64,000 nt of DNA from Lentzea albidocapillata subsp. violacea (GTDB taxonomy: Bacteria > Actinomycetota > Actinomycetes > Mycobacteriales > Pseudonocardiaceae): assembly GCF_900100275.1 (NCBI RefSeq), contig NZ_FNET01000001.1, positions 682,001 through 746,000 of the forward strand. Direction: 5' to 3'. Each line of letters opens with the position of its first letter. The first letter of the stretch is position 1. A program made the position numbers and the translations under genes. Shown one piece after another: positions 45,907-54,945 of this stretch. The notes beneath the pieces were generated by a model that worked only from the letters and a program-made list of their open reading frames with translations, had not been told where the DNA came from and searched no databases.

Positions 45907-46773
45907 TCAGCTCGGCTCGTGGTTCAGCACGAGCCCGATCGCCTCGCACAGGGACTTGGGCCGGCGCACGAACGACGGCAGGGCCACGCCATCCCACCCG
46001 GAACCGGCGACCGCGATCACCGCGCCCGAGCGCGTGCCGAGCTCCTCCAACGGAACACGAAGCGCCAGGTCCTGCCGGTGCGCCCAGACCAGCACGACCT
46101 CGGGGCACAAGCGGGTCACCGCGTCGCGCAACGCCTCGGCGGGCACCCGTGCGCCGAGGTTGCCCCACCTGCGGTCCTGTTCGGACAGTGCCGCGCCGAG
46201 AGCTTCCAGGGGAAGCCAATGCTGCTCGTCCGGTGCGCACGACATCAACACGGAGAGCGGACCGGGACCGCTGGTGCGCGGGATCCCGCGTAACGCGTGC
46301 AGGATGCTTCCGCTCGCCAGGTGCTCGATCTCCACGCCCTGACCGCTCGCGACGACCAGTTCGCCGAGTTCGACCAGCGCCGGTACGAACACCCCGTCCC
46401 ACGCGGCCACGACACCGTGCGCGGCGAGGAGCTTCGCGGCGAGATCGGCCATCGTGGGTTCGTCGAGACGTTTCGCGGCACCCAGGAAACTCTGCTGTGC
46501 CATCAAGGCTTCCGCAGAGCCGATCGGAGTGCGTTCGCCCTCGGGCGGAGCCACCGGCTGCTTGCGCGCCAATACCGCCGCGGCGGACGCCGCCACACCC
46601 TGTGCGGTCAGCCCCACCATCCGGCGCAGCACCTCGATGTCCGCGTCCTCGTAACGGCGGTGGCCGCCGTCGGTGCGGACAGAGGGCCCCAGGCCGTAGC
46701 GCTGGTCCCAGGTTCTGAGCGTGGTGGGGGCGATGCCGAGCATGCCGGCCACGGCGCGAGGCGTGTACGTCAC
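45907..46773 (-). CDS. litR: LitR/CarH-type MerR regulator with B12-binding domain
   Basis: 288 residues. MerR helix-turn-helix (PRAVAGMLGIAPTTLRTWDQRYGL), helical bundle and cobalamin-binding fold (DEQHWLPLEALGAAL with His185 as probable Co ligand). LitR/CarH proteins repress carotenoid genes in the dark and release DNA when adenosyl-B12 is photolysed. The Wx9EH light-sensing signature is here Val140-x9-Glu150-His151, lacking the Trp. GTG start overlaps the whiB stop (GTGA), so the two are co-translated within the crt locus. Confidence 0.82.
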   Translation of the reverse strand: MTYTPRAVAGMLGIAPTTLRTWDQRYGLGPSVRTDGGHRRYEDADIEVLRRMVGLTAQGVAASAAAVLARKQPVAPPEGERTPIGSAEALMAQQSFLGAAKRLDEPTMADLAAKLLAAHGVVAAWDGVFVPALVELGELVVASGQGVEIEHLASGSILHALRGIPRTSGPGPLSVLMSCAPDEQHWLPLEALGAALSEQDRRWGNLGARVPAEALRDAVTRLCPEVVLVWAHRQDLALRVPLEELGTRSGAVIAVAGSGWDGVALPSFVRRPKSLCEAIGLVLNHEPS

Positions 46774-47057
46774 GTTCTACGTGCGCGTTTCGACAGCATC
46801 GCCCTCAACTCACTCTCGCCGAGTCCACCCCAGATGCCGAAGGTCTCGTGCACCTCCAGCGCGTGCGCTCGGCATTTTTCCATGACCGGGCAGCGCCGGC
46901 AGATGGCCTTCGCCGCGGCCTCGCGCCGGTCACGCGCGGAGCCGCGTTCGTTGGGCGTGTGGAAGAAGTAGGCGCTGTCCATGCCACGGCACAGACCGGC
47001 CAGCTGCCAGTCCCACGACTCCACGACCGGCTGAGGCAGACGGGACAGTTCAGGCAT
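46770..47057 (-). CDS. WhiB-family iron-sulfur regulator
   Basis: 95 residues from ATG 47057 (GGAGGA 10 bases upstream). Four cluster cysteines: GLCRGMD, then AICRRCPVMEKC, followed by the WhiB turn FGIWGGLGESE. Holds a redox- or NO-sensitive [4Fe-4S] cluster and acts with sigma factors. Co-translated with litR and flanked by carotenoid genes, so it may link redox state to pigment production. Longer upstream in-frame sequence is open but has no good start. Confidence 0.9.
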   Translation of the reverse strand: MPELSRLPQPVVESWDWQLAGLCRGMDSAYFFHTPNERGSARDRREAAAKAICRRCPVMEKCRAHALEVHETFGIWGGLGESELRAMLSKRARRT

Positions 47058-47099
47058 GACGAGCACGTCCTCCGGTGAGTCGACCTGGATGGGGACATC

Positions 47100-47128
47100 A
47101 TCGTAAAATCGACTCAGAAACGACGCAA
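47100..47128 (-). promoter_or_regulatory. sigma-70-like promoter of whiB-litR
   Basis: On the minus strand TTGCGT (47123-47128) is followed after 17 bp by TACGAT (47100-47105), 43 bp before the whiB ATG. A good vegetative-type promoter, different from the TTGTGC-type elements of the crt operons. Confidence 0.5.
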
Positions 47129-47137
47129 CTCGGGTGC

Positions 47138-48121
47138 TCAGTCGGGAAATCGACCCTTCTGGCGTAGTTCGTACCGTCGCTCGGCGTAGGCAAGGTCGTC
47201 GCGCCACAGCCGCGCCGCAGCCCAGCGCATGACCGGCCGCAACGCCCCCGCGACCGGCTTGGCCAGCGCGAACCCGGGCCGCTCCGAGTGCGCGATGGTC
47301 GCCTCCACCACCGCTGTGCGGCCGTCGCGGATCGGGGTCGCGTGCGTCTCGACGACGCTGCCCTCACCCTCGCCCTCGACGATGTGCATCACGACGGTGC
47401 GCGGCTCCGGGCAGGTGAACGCGGCGATGACGGGGACACCGACGCGGCCGGCGAGCCGGAACGTCACCTCCACCAGGAAGCGGTCGTCCGAGTCGGTCGG
47501 GGTCTCCAGGACGTGCAGGTTCGCGAACGAGTAGGGGTGGAACCACGCGCCGTGCCACGGATCGAGGCGGTTCGCGACCACGTCCTCGGGATCGCAGCGG
47601 CCGATGAGCGTGGCCACCGCGTCGATCGATCCCGCGGGCGGCCGTTCCGGCAGCACCGGGGCGGACAGGGGTTCCTCGCCCCCTGCCTGGTCGAGGCGGA
47701 CCCACACCAGCACGCCGTCGTCGTGCGCGGGGAACGGCGTCCAGGCACCGAACCGCTTGCCGTCGAGCGCGAGGCCGTGCCAGCGGCAGATCAGCCTGCC
47801 CTCGGCCACGGCGCCGTCGCACAGCGGAGCGCCGAGGTGCGGACACGAGCCCGAACCGGCCATGAGCACGCCGTGGGGCCCGCGCCAGAGCACGACCTCC
47901 TGACCCGAGATGGTGCGACCATGCGGTTTGCCCTTCACGACGTCGCGGCTCGCACCGGCGACGAACCAGTTGCCGGACGGTCGGGCGGTGGCGCGCTTGA
48001 GTGCCGACTCGATCAGCGCGGGTTTGGCGTCCTGCCACGTCGGCCGCTGCTCGCGCCACGGCGGGCTGGAGTAGACCCGCAGCGGGATCCGGTCACGCAG
48101 GGACTTCCTCTCAGGCCGCAC
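47138..48121 (-). CDS. Rieske [2Fe-2S] protein of the carotenoid locus
   Basis: About 327 residues from GTG 48121, which lies 11 bp inside the crtB end. Residues ~50-140 form a Rieske domain with cluster ligands CPHLG and CRWHG. The C-terminal ~180 residues are a helix-grip-like region with DPWHGAWFHPYSF, a pattern seen in oxygenase-like proteins of actinobacterial carotenoid clusters (DUF5914-like, from memory). It may hydroxylate or otherwise oxidise the carotenoid end. Translated directly after crtB. Confidence 0.8.
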   Translation of the reverse strand: MRPERKSLRDRIPLRVYSSPPWREQRPTWQDAKPALIESALKRATARPSGNWFVAGASRDVVKGKPHGRTISGQEVVLWRGPHGVLMAGSGSCPHLGAPLCDGAVAEGRLICRWHGLALDGKRFGAWTPFPAHDDGVLVWVRLDQAGGEEPLSAPVLPERPPAGSIDAVATLIGRCDPEDVVANRLDPWHGAWFHPYSFANLHVLETPTDSDDRFLVEVTFRLAGRVGVPVIAAFTCPEPRTVVMHIVEGEGEGSVVETHATPIRDGRTAVVEATIAHSERPGFALAKPVAGALRPVMRWAAARLWRDDLAYAERRYELRQKGRFPD

Positions 48122-49037
48122 GGGCGAACACCGCCCTGGCCAGCGCGGGCAGGGCGACGGCGAGGCGCCTGCCGTTCGACACGACCACGCGGCGCGAGAG
48201 CACGTCGCAGTCCGCGTGTTCGACGAGGTCGAGGATCCGCCCGTACAGCCGGTACGCGGTGAGCACGCACGGCCTGGAGCGCGGCGCGAGCATGCCGATG
48301 CCCGGCCAGGCCCGCTCGTAGACCAGCCGCGCCCTGCGCACCTGGTCCCGCAGGGCGGCCCGCACCTGCTGGTCGGCCTTGCCCTCCGCCCGTGCGCGCA
48401 GCAGCCGTTCGCGGTCGACGCCGAACGCCGCGAGCTCGTCGGCGGGCAGGTACACCCGGCCGCGGTCGAGGTCCTCGCCGATGTCGCGGATGAAGTTGGT
48501 GAGCTGGAACGCGACGCCGAGTGCGGCGGCCGCGGGCTCCGCCTCCTCGCGGGGCACACTCGTGCCGAGCACCGGCAGCACCTGCAGGCCGATCACGGCG
48601 GCGGATCCGTGCACGTACCGTTCGAGATCGGCCGACGTGGGGTAGTCGGTGACGGTGAGATCCATCCGCATCGACTCCATGAAGTCCTGGAAGTGCCGGA
48701 CCGGGATGTCGTAGCGGTGCACGGTGTCGATCAGCGCCGCCAGTACCGGGTCGTCCGTCGCCCCGTCCCTCAGCGCCGTCTGGAGGCGTCCGTCGATGGC
48801 CAGCAGCGCGGCGGACTTCTCGTCCGGTCCACTGTGGAGGTTGTCGACGACGTCGTCCACCCAGCGGGCGAACCCGTACAGCGCGTGCACGGCGGGCCGT
48901 TGCTCCGCGCTGAGCAACCTGGTTGCCAGGTAATAGGTCCGGCCGTGCTGCGCGTTGAGCTCACGGCAGCGCCGGTACGCGTCGCGCAACGCCGGCGCGG
49001 TGACACCCGCGGCGTCCAGTTCGCGTTCAGCCGACAT
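48111..49037 (-). CDS. crtB: phytoene synthase
   Basis: 308 residues. Squalene/phytoene synthase fold with the two Asp-rich motifs, YGFARWVDDVVDN and TNFIRDIGEDLDRGRVYLP. Condenses two GGPP to phytoene at the membrane. Divergent from crtE. The promoter region carries the GCGCCGTTGTGC element shared with crtYc. Followed by the coupled Rieske gene. Confidence 0.95.
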   Translation of the reverse strand: MSAERELDAAGVTAPALRDAYRRCRELNAQHGRTYYLATRLLSAEQRPAVHALYGFARWVDDVVDNLHSGPDEKSAALLAIDGRLQTALRDGATDDPVLAALIDTVHRYDIPVRHFQDFMESMRMDLTVTDYPTSADLERYVHGSAAVIGLQVLPVLGTSVPREEAEPAAAALGVAFQLTNFIRDIGEDLDRGRVYLPADELAAFGVDRERLLRARAEGKADQQVRAALRDQVRRARLVYERAWPGIGMLAPRSRPCVLTAYRLYGRILDLVEHADCDVLSRRVVVSNGRRLAVALPALARAVFARAA

Positions 49038-49069
49038 CAGCGGTCCTTTCGCGGAGGAGGTTCCTCCAC

Positions 49070-49104
49070 GCTAAGTCCGCGAGTTGCCCTTCGCACAACG
49101 GCGC
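49070..49104 (-). promoter_or_regulatory. crtB promoter with shared GCGCCGTTGTGC element
   Basis: On the minus strand GCGCCGTTGTGC (49093-49104) is followed, 17 bp after TTGTGC, by CTTAGC (49070-49075), 33 bp before the crtB ATG. It lies in the 143-bp crtB/crtE divergent region. A GGAGGA/TCCTCC inverted repeat (49053-49067) sits between promoter and start. Confidence 0.5.
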
Positions 49105-49180
49105 CGCTCATCATGCAGACCCCCTGCCGCGCTGCTTAGCTCGAAAAGCCGAACACCGACCCACTCCCAGGGGAACGCCG

Positions 49181-50257
49181 ATGTCGCTGCTGACCAGCGT
49201 GGACGCTCGCACGTCGCAGGTGGACGACTTCCGCGTCCTGCTCGACGGCGCACTGCGCGACTTCCTGCTCGCCAGGCAGGACCTTGCTCCCGAGCTCGCC
49301 GCCGAGCTGCGGGAGCTGATCCTCGCCGGTGGCAAGAGGATCAGGCCGACGTTCGCGTGGTGGGGATGGCGGGCGGGAGGCGGCTCGCCGCCGGTGGACG
49401 CCGTGGTGCAGGCGATGGTGGCGCTGGAACTGCTGCAATGTTGCGCGCTGGTCCACGACGACGTGATGGACCGCTCGGCGACCAGGCGGGGCAGGCCGTC
49501 GGTGCACGAGTCCTTCGCGGCGCGGCACCGGCGGGAACGGTGGGCCGCGAGCGCCCGTCAGTACGGCGACTCCGCGGCGATCCTGGTCGGCGACCTCGCG
49601 CTGGCGTGGGCGGACGACGCGCTGGTGACCGCGGGCCTGTCCGCCGAGGCGCTGGGCCGAGCCTGGGGTCCGTGGCAGGCGATGCGGACCGAGATGATCA
49701 TGGGACAGCACCTCGACCTCCTCGCCGTCGCGCGCCGCGAGGAGTCGCTGGAGCATGCCGTTCGTGCGGCGGCGCTGAAGACCGCCGCCTACACCGTGGA
49801 ACGGCCGCTGCACCTCGGCGCAGCCCTCGCGGGAGCCGACGCCGATGTCGTGGACTGCCTGCGCGCGTACGGTCACGACATCGGCGTCGCCTTCCAGCTG
49901 AGAGACGACCTGATCGGTGTCTTCGGTGACTCCTCCGCCACCGGGAAACCGGTGGGGGAGGATCTGAGGGAGGGCAAGCGGACGCCGTTGATGTCCATCG
50001 CCCTCTCGCGCGCGCAGGGCAAACCCGCCGCGCAGAGGCTGCTCCGGCGATGCCTGGAAAGTGGCACCGTCAGCGACCGGACCGTCCACGACGTGCGCGC
50101 ACTGCTCGTCAAGCTCGGAGCGGTCGCCGCTGTGGAGAACCTGATCGAGAGGCTGGCGGGAACGGGGATGGCGGCGCTGGACCGCGCGGCCATCCCCGAA
50201 GATGTGCGTGACGAGCTGGTGCGCCTCGCCGGCCGTGCCGTGACGCGAACGACCTGA
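49181..50257 (+). CDS. crtE: geranylgeranyl diphosphate synthase
   Basis: 358 residues. Trans-prenyltransferase with first Asp-rich motif LVHDDVMD and second FQLRDDLIGVFGD, plus GGKRIRP. Supplies GGPP to CrtB. ATG 49181 follows CAGGGGAAC. Overlaps nothing; crtI starts 10 bp after its stop, so crtE-crtI form one operon. Confidence 0.93.
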   Translation: MSLLTSVDARTSQVDDFRVLLDGALRDFLLARQDLAPELAAELRELILAGGKRIRPTFAWWGWRAGGGSPPVDAVVQAMVALELLQCCALVHDDVMDRSATRRGRPSVHESFAARHRRERWAASARQYGDSAAILVGDLALAWADDALVTAGLSAEALGRAWGPWQAMRTEMIMGQHLDLLAVARREESLEHAVRAAALKTAAYTVERPLHLGAALAGADADVVDCLRAYGHDIGVAFQLRDDLIGVFGDSSATGKPVGEDLREGKRTPLMSIALSRAQGKPAAQRLLRRCLESGTVSDRTVHDVRALLVKLGAVAAVENLIERLAGTGMAALDRAAIPEDVRDELVRLAGRAVTRTT

Positions 50258-50267
50258 GGGGAACGCA

Positions 50268-51731
50268 GTGGTGCACCTGGTGAAGGGCCGCACGGACCGG
50301 GTGGTCGTGGTCGGCGCGGGACTCTCGGGGCTCTCGGCCGCGCTGCACCTGCGCGGCGCGGGGCACGAGGTGACGGTCCTCGAACGGCACCCGCACCCCG
50401 GCGGACTCGCGGGCCGGCTCGACGTCGGCGGCCACCGGATCGACACCGGCCCGACCGTGCTGACGATGCCGGAACTGCTCGACGACGCGTTCGCCGCGGT
50501 GGGTCACCAGCGCGAGGACCACCTGGAGCTGCTGCCGCTGCACCCCGCCTACCGCGCGACGTTCTCCGACGGCACGGCGCTGGACGTGCACACCGACGCG
50601 GACCGCATGGAGCAGGCGGTGCGCGACTTCGCGGGGGACCGGGAAGCACAGGGGTACCGCGATCTGCGGGCGTGGCTCACGAAGCTGTACGAGGTTGAAC
50701 GCGACAGGTTCATCGGCGCGAGCTTCGACTCGCCGCTCGACCTCGTGGGCCCCGATCTGGTGAGGCTCGCCCGGCTCGGCGGCTTCGGCTCGCTGGCGAA
50801 GGCGGTCGGACGGTTCCTGCGCGACGACCGGCTCCGGCGCGTCTTCACCTTCCAGTCTCTCTACGCCGGCGTCGCACCGAAGGACGCTCTCGCCGCTTAT
50901 GCCGTCATCGCCTACATGGACACCATCGCGGGTGTGTGGTTCCCGCGCGGCGGCATGCGCACTGTGCCGCAGGCGTTGGCCGACGCGGCCGCCGAAGCCG
51001 GGGTCCTGTTCCACTACGGCGTCGAGGTCGAGGAGCTCGAACGGACCGGTCACCGGGTGAACGCGGTGCGCACGGCCGAAAGCCGGTTCGCCTGCGACGC
51101 CGTCGTCCTGGCCACCGGGCCCGCCCAGAGCACCCGGCTGCTGCGCGGCGAACCGCGCCGCGTCGTGCCCCTGCGCTGGTCACCGTCCGCGGTGGTCGTG
51201 CACCTCAGCTCCGGTCGGGTGGCCGATGGCCTCGCCCACCACACGATCTCCTTCGGCGACAAGTGGAACGGCACGTTCGACGAGATCATCCGGCAGGGAA
51301 AGCTGATGAGCGATCCGTCGTTGCTGCTCACCACGCCCACCCTGACCGACCCCGCGCTGGCGCCGGAAGGCAGGCACCTGCAGTACCTGCTCGCGCCCTG
51401 CCCGAACCTCGACGCCGCCCCGCTGCGCTGGGACGCGCTGGCGCACCGCTACGCCGAGGAACTCGTCGACGAGATGGCGGCCCGCAAGCTCCTCGTCGAC
51501 GCCGAACCGCTCGCGGTCGTGACACCGGACGACTGGGCGCGCGACGGCCAGGCCGCCGGCACGCCGTTCTCCGCCGCCCACACGTTCGGCCAGACCGGTC
51601 CGTTCCGGCCGGGGAACCTGCCGTTCCGGGACGGCAACGTCGTACTGGCGGGCAGCGGCACCACACCCGGCGTCGGCATCCCTCCGGTGCTGATCTCGGG
51701 CAGGCTGGCGGCCGAGCGCCTCCGGCGGTGA
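50268..51731 (+). CDS. crtI: phytoene desaturase
   Basis: 487 residues. FAD-binding N-terminus RVVVVGAGLSGLSAALHL and the CrtI C-terminal signature NVVLAGSGTTPGVGIPPVLISG. Converts phytoene to lycopene. The GTG start follows GAGGGGAA. Second gene of the crtE-crtI operon; convergent with the GH1 gene 20 bp away. Confidence 0.94.
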   Translation: MVHLVKGRTDRVVVVGAGLSGLSAALHLRGAGHEVTVLERHPHPGGLAGRLDVGGHRIDTGPTVLTMPELLDDAFAAVGHQREDHLELLPLHPAYRATFSDGTALDVHTDADRMEQAVRDFAGDREAQGYRDLRAWLTKLYEVERDRFIGASFDSPLDLVGPDLVRLARLGGFGSLAKAVGRFLRDDRLRRVFTFQSLYAGVAPKDALAAYAVIAYMDTIAGVWFPRGGMRTVPQALADAAAEAGVLFHYGVEVEELERTGHRVNAVRTAESRFACDAVVLATGPAQSTRLLRGEPRRVVPLRWSPSAVVVHLSSGRVADGLAHHTISFGDKWNGTFDEIIRQGKLMSDPSLLLTTPTLTDPALAPEGRHLQYLLAPCPNLDAAPLRWDALAHRYAEELVDEMAARKLLVDAEPLAVVTPDDWARDGQAAGTPFSAAHTFGQTGPFRPGNLPFRDGNVVLAGSGTTPGVGIPPVLISGRLAAERLRR

Positions 51732-51751
51732 CTGGCACGAGGTTCCCGCGG

Positions 51752-53116
51752 TCAGCCGTCCTGCCGTGCCTCGGTGATGAAGTCGCGGTACCAGTGGTAA
51801 CTGGCGCGCGGTGTGCGTTCCAGCGTCCGGTAGTCGACGTGCACCAGGCCGAACCGGTGCTTGTACCCGTGCGCCCACTCGAAGTTGTCGAGCAGCGACC
51901 AGCAGAAGTAGCCACGCAGGTCCACGTCCGCCGCCCGCGCCGCCGCGATGTGGTCGCGCAGGTAGGAGATGCGCTCGGTGTCCTCGAAGCCTTCCACGTC
52001 GGGGTAGACGCAGCCGTTCTCGGTGACGTAGACGGGCGGCAGGGCGGGGTGCCGTGCCTTGAGGTCCGCCAGCGCGGTCGTCATGCCGGCCGGTTCGACG
52101 GGCCAGCCCATGCCGGTGCGCGGGACGTCCGGCAGCCGGCTCGTGTCGACGCCGATGTCGTGCGCCGTGCGCTTGGCGGGGTCGGGCTCGCGATGCGGTG
52201 CGTCGGCGACGTGCAGCCGGTAGTAGTAGTTGAGACCGACGTAGTCCAGCGGCTGCCCGATGATCTCCAGGTCGCCGTCCTGCCGGAACGAGAAGTCGCT
52301 GATGTCGCCGAACATCGACGTCAGCTCGTCCGGGTAGGCGGAGCCGAACAGCGGATCCGTGAACTGCCTGCGCAGCAGGACGTCCTGACGGTTCGCGGCG
52401 GCGACGTCGGCGGGTGAGTCCGTCACCGGCACGGCGGGGGACTGGTTGAGCACGATGCCGAACTCCTGCTCGGGCAACCCGTTCGCCCGCATCGACTGCA
52501 CGGCGAGGCCGTGGCCGAGCAGGAGGTGGTGCACCGCCGCCAGCGCGCCATGACCTTCGCGCGCGCCGGGGGCGTGCCGGCCTTCGCCGTAGCCCACGAT
52601 CGAGGAGCAGTACGGTTCGTTCAGCGTGGTCCACTTCCTGACCACGTCACCGAGTTCCGCGTGCACGATGGCGGCGTAGTCGGCGAACCTGTGGGCCGTG
52701 TCGCGGTTGCGCCAGCCGCCCTCGTCCTCCAGCGCCTGGGGCAGGTCCCAGTGGTACAGCGTCAGGAAGGGCTCGATCCCCTTGCCCAGCAACGCCTCGA
52801 CGAGCCGCCGGTAGAAGTCGAGACCGCGTTGCTCGACCTTGCCGTGCCCCTCGGGCAGGATCCGCGACCACGACACGGAGAACCGGTAGGAGTCGACACC
52901 CAGGCCGGCGAGCAGCCCGACGTCTTCTGTCCAGCGATGGTAGTGGTCCGCGGCCACGTCCCCGGTGTCGCCGGACGCGACGGCACCGGGCACCTGGGCG
53001 AAGGTGTCCCAGATGGACGGACCGCGGCCGTCGAGCCGCGCCGCTCCTTCGATCTGGAAGGCCGAGGTCGCCACGCCCCAGCGAAAACTGTCCGGAAAGC
53101 TCACAGCAGTCTCCAA
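51752..53116 (-). CDS. GH1 family beta-glucosidase
   Basis: 454 residues, cytoplasmic. Acid/base Glu in WTTLNEPYC and nucleophile Glu in VYVTENGC; N-terminal FRWGVATSAFQIEGA typical of GH1. Hydrolyses imported beta-glucosides such as cellobiose. Downstream of two permeases and a binding protein on the same strand (8-bp gap to the first permease), forming a sugar uptake and hydrolysis operon regulated by the divergent LacI. Confidence 0.95.
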   Translation of the reverse strand: METAVSFPDSFRWGVATSAFQIEGAARLDGRGPSIWDTFAQVPGAVASGDTGDVAADHYHRWTEDVGLLAGLGVDSYRFSVSWSRILPEGHGKVEQRGLDFYRRLVEALLGKGIEPFLTLYHWDLPQALEDEGGWRNRDTAHRFADYAAIVHAELGDVVRKWTTLNEPYCSSIVGYGEGRHAPGAREGHGALAAVHHLLLGHGLAVQSMRANGLPEQEFGIVLNQSPAVPVTDSPADVAAANRQDVLLRRQFTDPLFGSAYPDELTSMFGDISDFSFRQDGDLEIIGQPLDYVGLNYYYRLHVADAPHREPDPAKRTAHDIGVDTSRLPDVPRTGMGWPVEPAGMTTALADLKARHPALPPVYVTENGCVYPDVEGFEDTERISYLRDHIAAARAADVDLRGYFCWSLLDNFEWAHGYKHRFGLVHVDYRTLERTPRASYHWYRDFITEARQDG

Positions 53117-53123
53117 AAGAAAG

Positions 53124-54011
53124 TCAGCCCTTGACGGCGCCGGACATGATGCCGCCGACGATCTGACGGCCGAACAACAGGAACACGGCCAGCACCGGCA
53201 CCGTGCCGATCGTCGCGGCGGTCAGCACCAGTGTGTAGTCGGTGGTGTAGCCACTGGCCAAAGTGGACAGAGCGGTCTGCACGGTCGGGTTCTCCGGCGT
53301 GAGGACGACCAGGGGCCAGAAGAAGTCGTTCCACGCCTGCATGAACGTGAACAGGCCCAGCACGGCCGCCGCCGGACGGGCCGCGGGCAGCGCGACGTGC
53401 CAGAACAGCCGCAGCGATCCGCAGCCGTCCATCCGGCCCGCCTCCAGCAGCTCGTCCGGGATGGCCCGCTCGAAGTACTGGCGCATGAAGAACACGCCGA
53501 ACGCGGTCACGAGTCCCGGCACGATCACCGCGTGGATCTCACCGGCCCAGCCGAACTCGGCCATCATCATGTAGAGCGGGATGATGCCGAGCTCGGTCGG
53601 GATCGCCTGCGTGCCGATGATGAGCAGCAGCAACACGTTGCGGCCGCGGAACTTCAGCTTGGCGAACGCGAAGCCCGCCAGCGTCGAGAACAGCACCACC
53701 GAGATGGTCACGGTGCCCGACACCACGATCGAGTTCACCATCGCCAGCGCGAAGTCGGTGGTGTCGAAGACGCGGGCGATGTTCGCGAAGAGGTGTCCGC
53801 CCGGCACCAGGACGGGCGGCACGCTGTCGATCGCGTCCGGTGTCTGTGAGGACACCACGAACGACCAGTACACCGGGAAGGCCGACCCGGCCAGCACGGC
53901 GATCAGGGCGGCGTAGGTCCACGGCCCCCCGACGCGCCGGGCCAGCCTGCGCGCCCTCGTCGCGGGACCGGCAGGCCGCACCGGCGCGGGGCGTTCCAGC
54001 ACAGCGGTCAT
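53124..54011 (-). CDS. carbohydrate ABC transporter permease (MalG type)
   Basis: 295 residues from ATG 54011, six membrane helices. The EAA loop ELLEAGRMDGCGSLRLFWHVALP contacts the ATPase. N-terminal helix WTYAALIAVLAGSAFPVYWSFV. The stop and start of the two permease genes are 4 bp apart. The operon contains no ATPase gene, so a shared MsiK-type ATPase elsewhere in the genome is expected. Confidence 0.93.
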   Translation of the reverse strand: MTAVLERPAPVRPAGPATRARRLARRVGGPWTYAALIAVLAGSAFPVYWSFVVSSQTPDAIDSVPPVLVPGGHLFANIARVFDTTDFALAMVNSIVVSGTVTISVVLFSTLAGFAFAKLKFRGRNVLLLLIIGTQAIPTELGIIPLYMMMAEFGWAGEIHAVIVPGLVTAFGVFFMRQYFERAIPDELLEAGRMDGCGSLRLFWHVALPAARPAAAVLGLFTFMQAWNDFFWPLVVLTPENPTVQTALSTLASGYTTDYTLVLTAATIGTVPVLAVFLLFGRQIVGGIMSGAVKG

Positions 54012-54015
54012 GGGG

Positions 54016-54936
54016 TCACTCCGTCCGGATCCGTTTGGTCGCCAGGTAGCCGAGACCGGCGACGACGACGGTGGCGATGGCCAGCACGACCGCGATCGAC
54101 GAGCTGTAGCCGAAGTCGTACTTCGTGAAGCCCTGCTCGTAGAGGTACAGCGCGGCGGTCTGGAACTGCCGGTCGGAGCCACCCGTCGCGGCCGCGGCGC
54201 CGGGGTTGAACAGCAGCGGCTCGGCGAGCAGCCGCATGTTGCCGGTGGTCGCGATGATCGTCGTGAAGATGATCTGGGGCCGCAGCAACGGAACCGTGAT
54301 GCGCCAGAACTGCTGACGGCCGTTCGCACCGTCCAAAGTGGCCGCTTCGTACAGAGTCGACGGGATCGCCTGCATGGAGGCCAGGAAGATCAGCGCGTGG
54401 TAGCCGGTCCAGCGCCACACCACCATCACGGCGATGGCGACGTGCGAGCTGGCCGTGCCCGCCTGCCAGTCGATCTGTCCCGCGCCGAACAGCTCCAGCA
54501 CCCAGTTGACCAGGCCGAAGTCCCGGCCGAACAGCTGCGCGAAGATGATCGTGACCGCCGCCACCGAGGTGATGTTCGGCAGGATCACGCCCATCCGGAA
54601 CAGCGTGCGGGTGCGGACCTTGCGGTTGAGCAGCTGCGCGATGAACAGCGCGAAGAGGATCTGCGGGACCGTGGTGAGCAGCCACAGGCTGAGCGTGTTG
54701 CCCATGGCGTTCCAGAAGTACGGGTCCGCCATCAGCTTGGCGTAGTTGGCGAACCACACGAAGGTCGCCGCTTCGGACTCCAGCAGGTTGCGGTCCTGCA
54801 GCGAGACCCAGATCGTGTAGAGGAGGGGGAACAGCCCGAAGACACCGAAGATCAGGAAGTAGGGCGCCACGTACCCGTACGGCGCGAACTTCGTGTCCCA
54901 CCGGTGCCTTCTGGCCGTCTTGTCCATCAAGACCAT
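54016..54936 (-). CDS. carbohydrate ABC transporter permease (MalF type)
   Basis: 306 residues with six membrane helices (YFLIFGVFGLFPLLYTIWVSL first) and the EAA loop TLYEAATLDGANGRQQFWRI. Partners with the MalG-type permease. ATG 54936 lies 9 bp after the binding-protein stop; ATG 54927 is an alternative. Confidence 0.93.
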   Translation of the reverse strand: MVLMDKTARRHRWDTKFAPYGYVAPYFLIFGVFGLFPLLYTIWVSLQDRNLLESEAATFVWFANYAKLMADPYFWNAMGNTLSLWLLTTVPQILFALFIAQLLNRKVRTRTLFRMGVILPNITSVAAVTIIFAQLFGRDFGLVNWVLELFGAGQIDWQAGTASSHVAIAVMVVWRWTGYHALIFLASMQAIPSTLYEAATLDGANGRQQFWRITVPLLRPQIIFTTIIATTGNMRLLAEPLLFNPGAAAATGGSDRQFQTAALYLYEQGFTKYDFGYSSSIAVVLAIATVVVAGLGYLATKRIRTE

Positions 54937-54945
54937 GTCAGCGCG

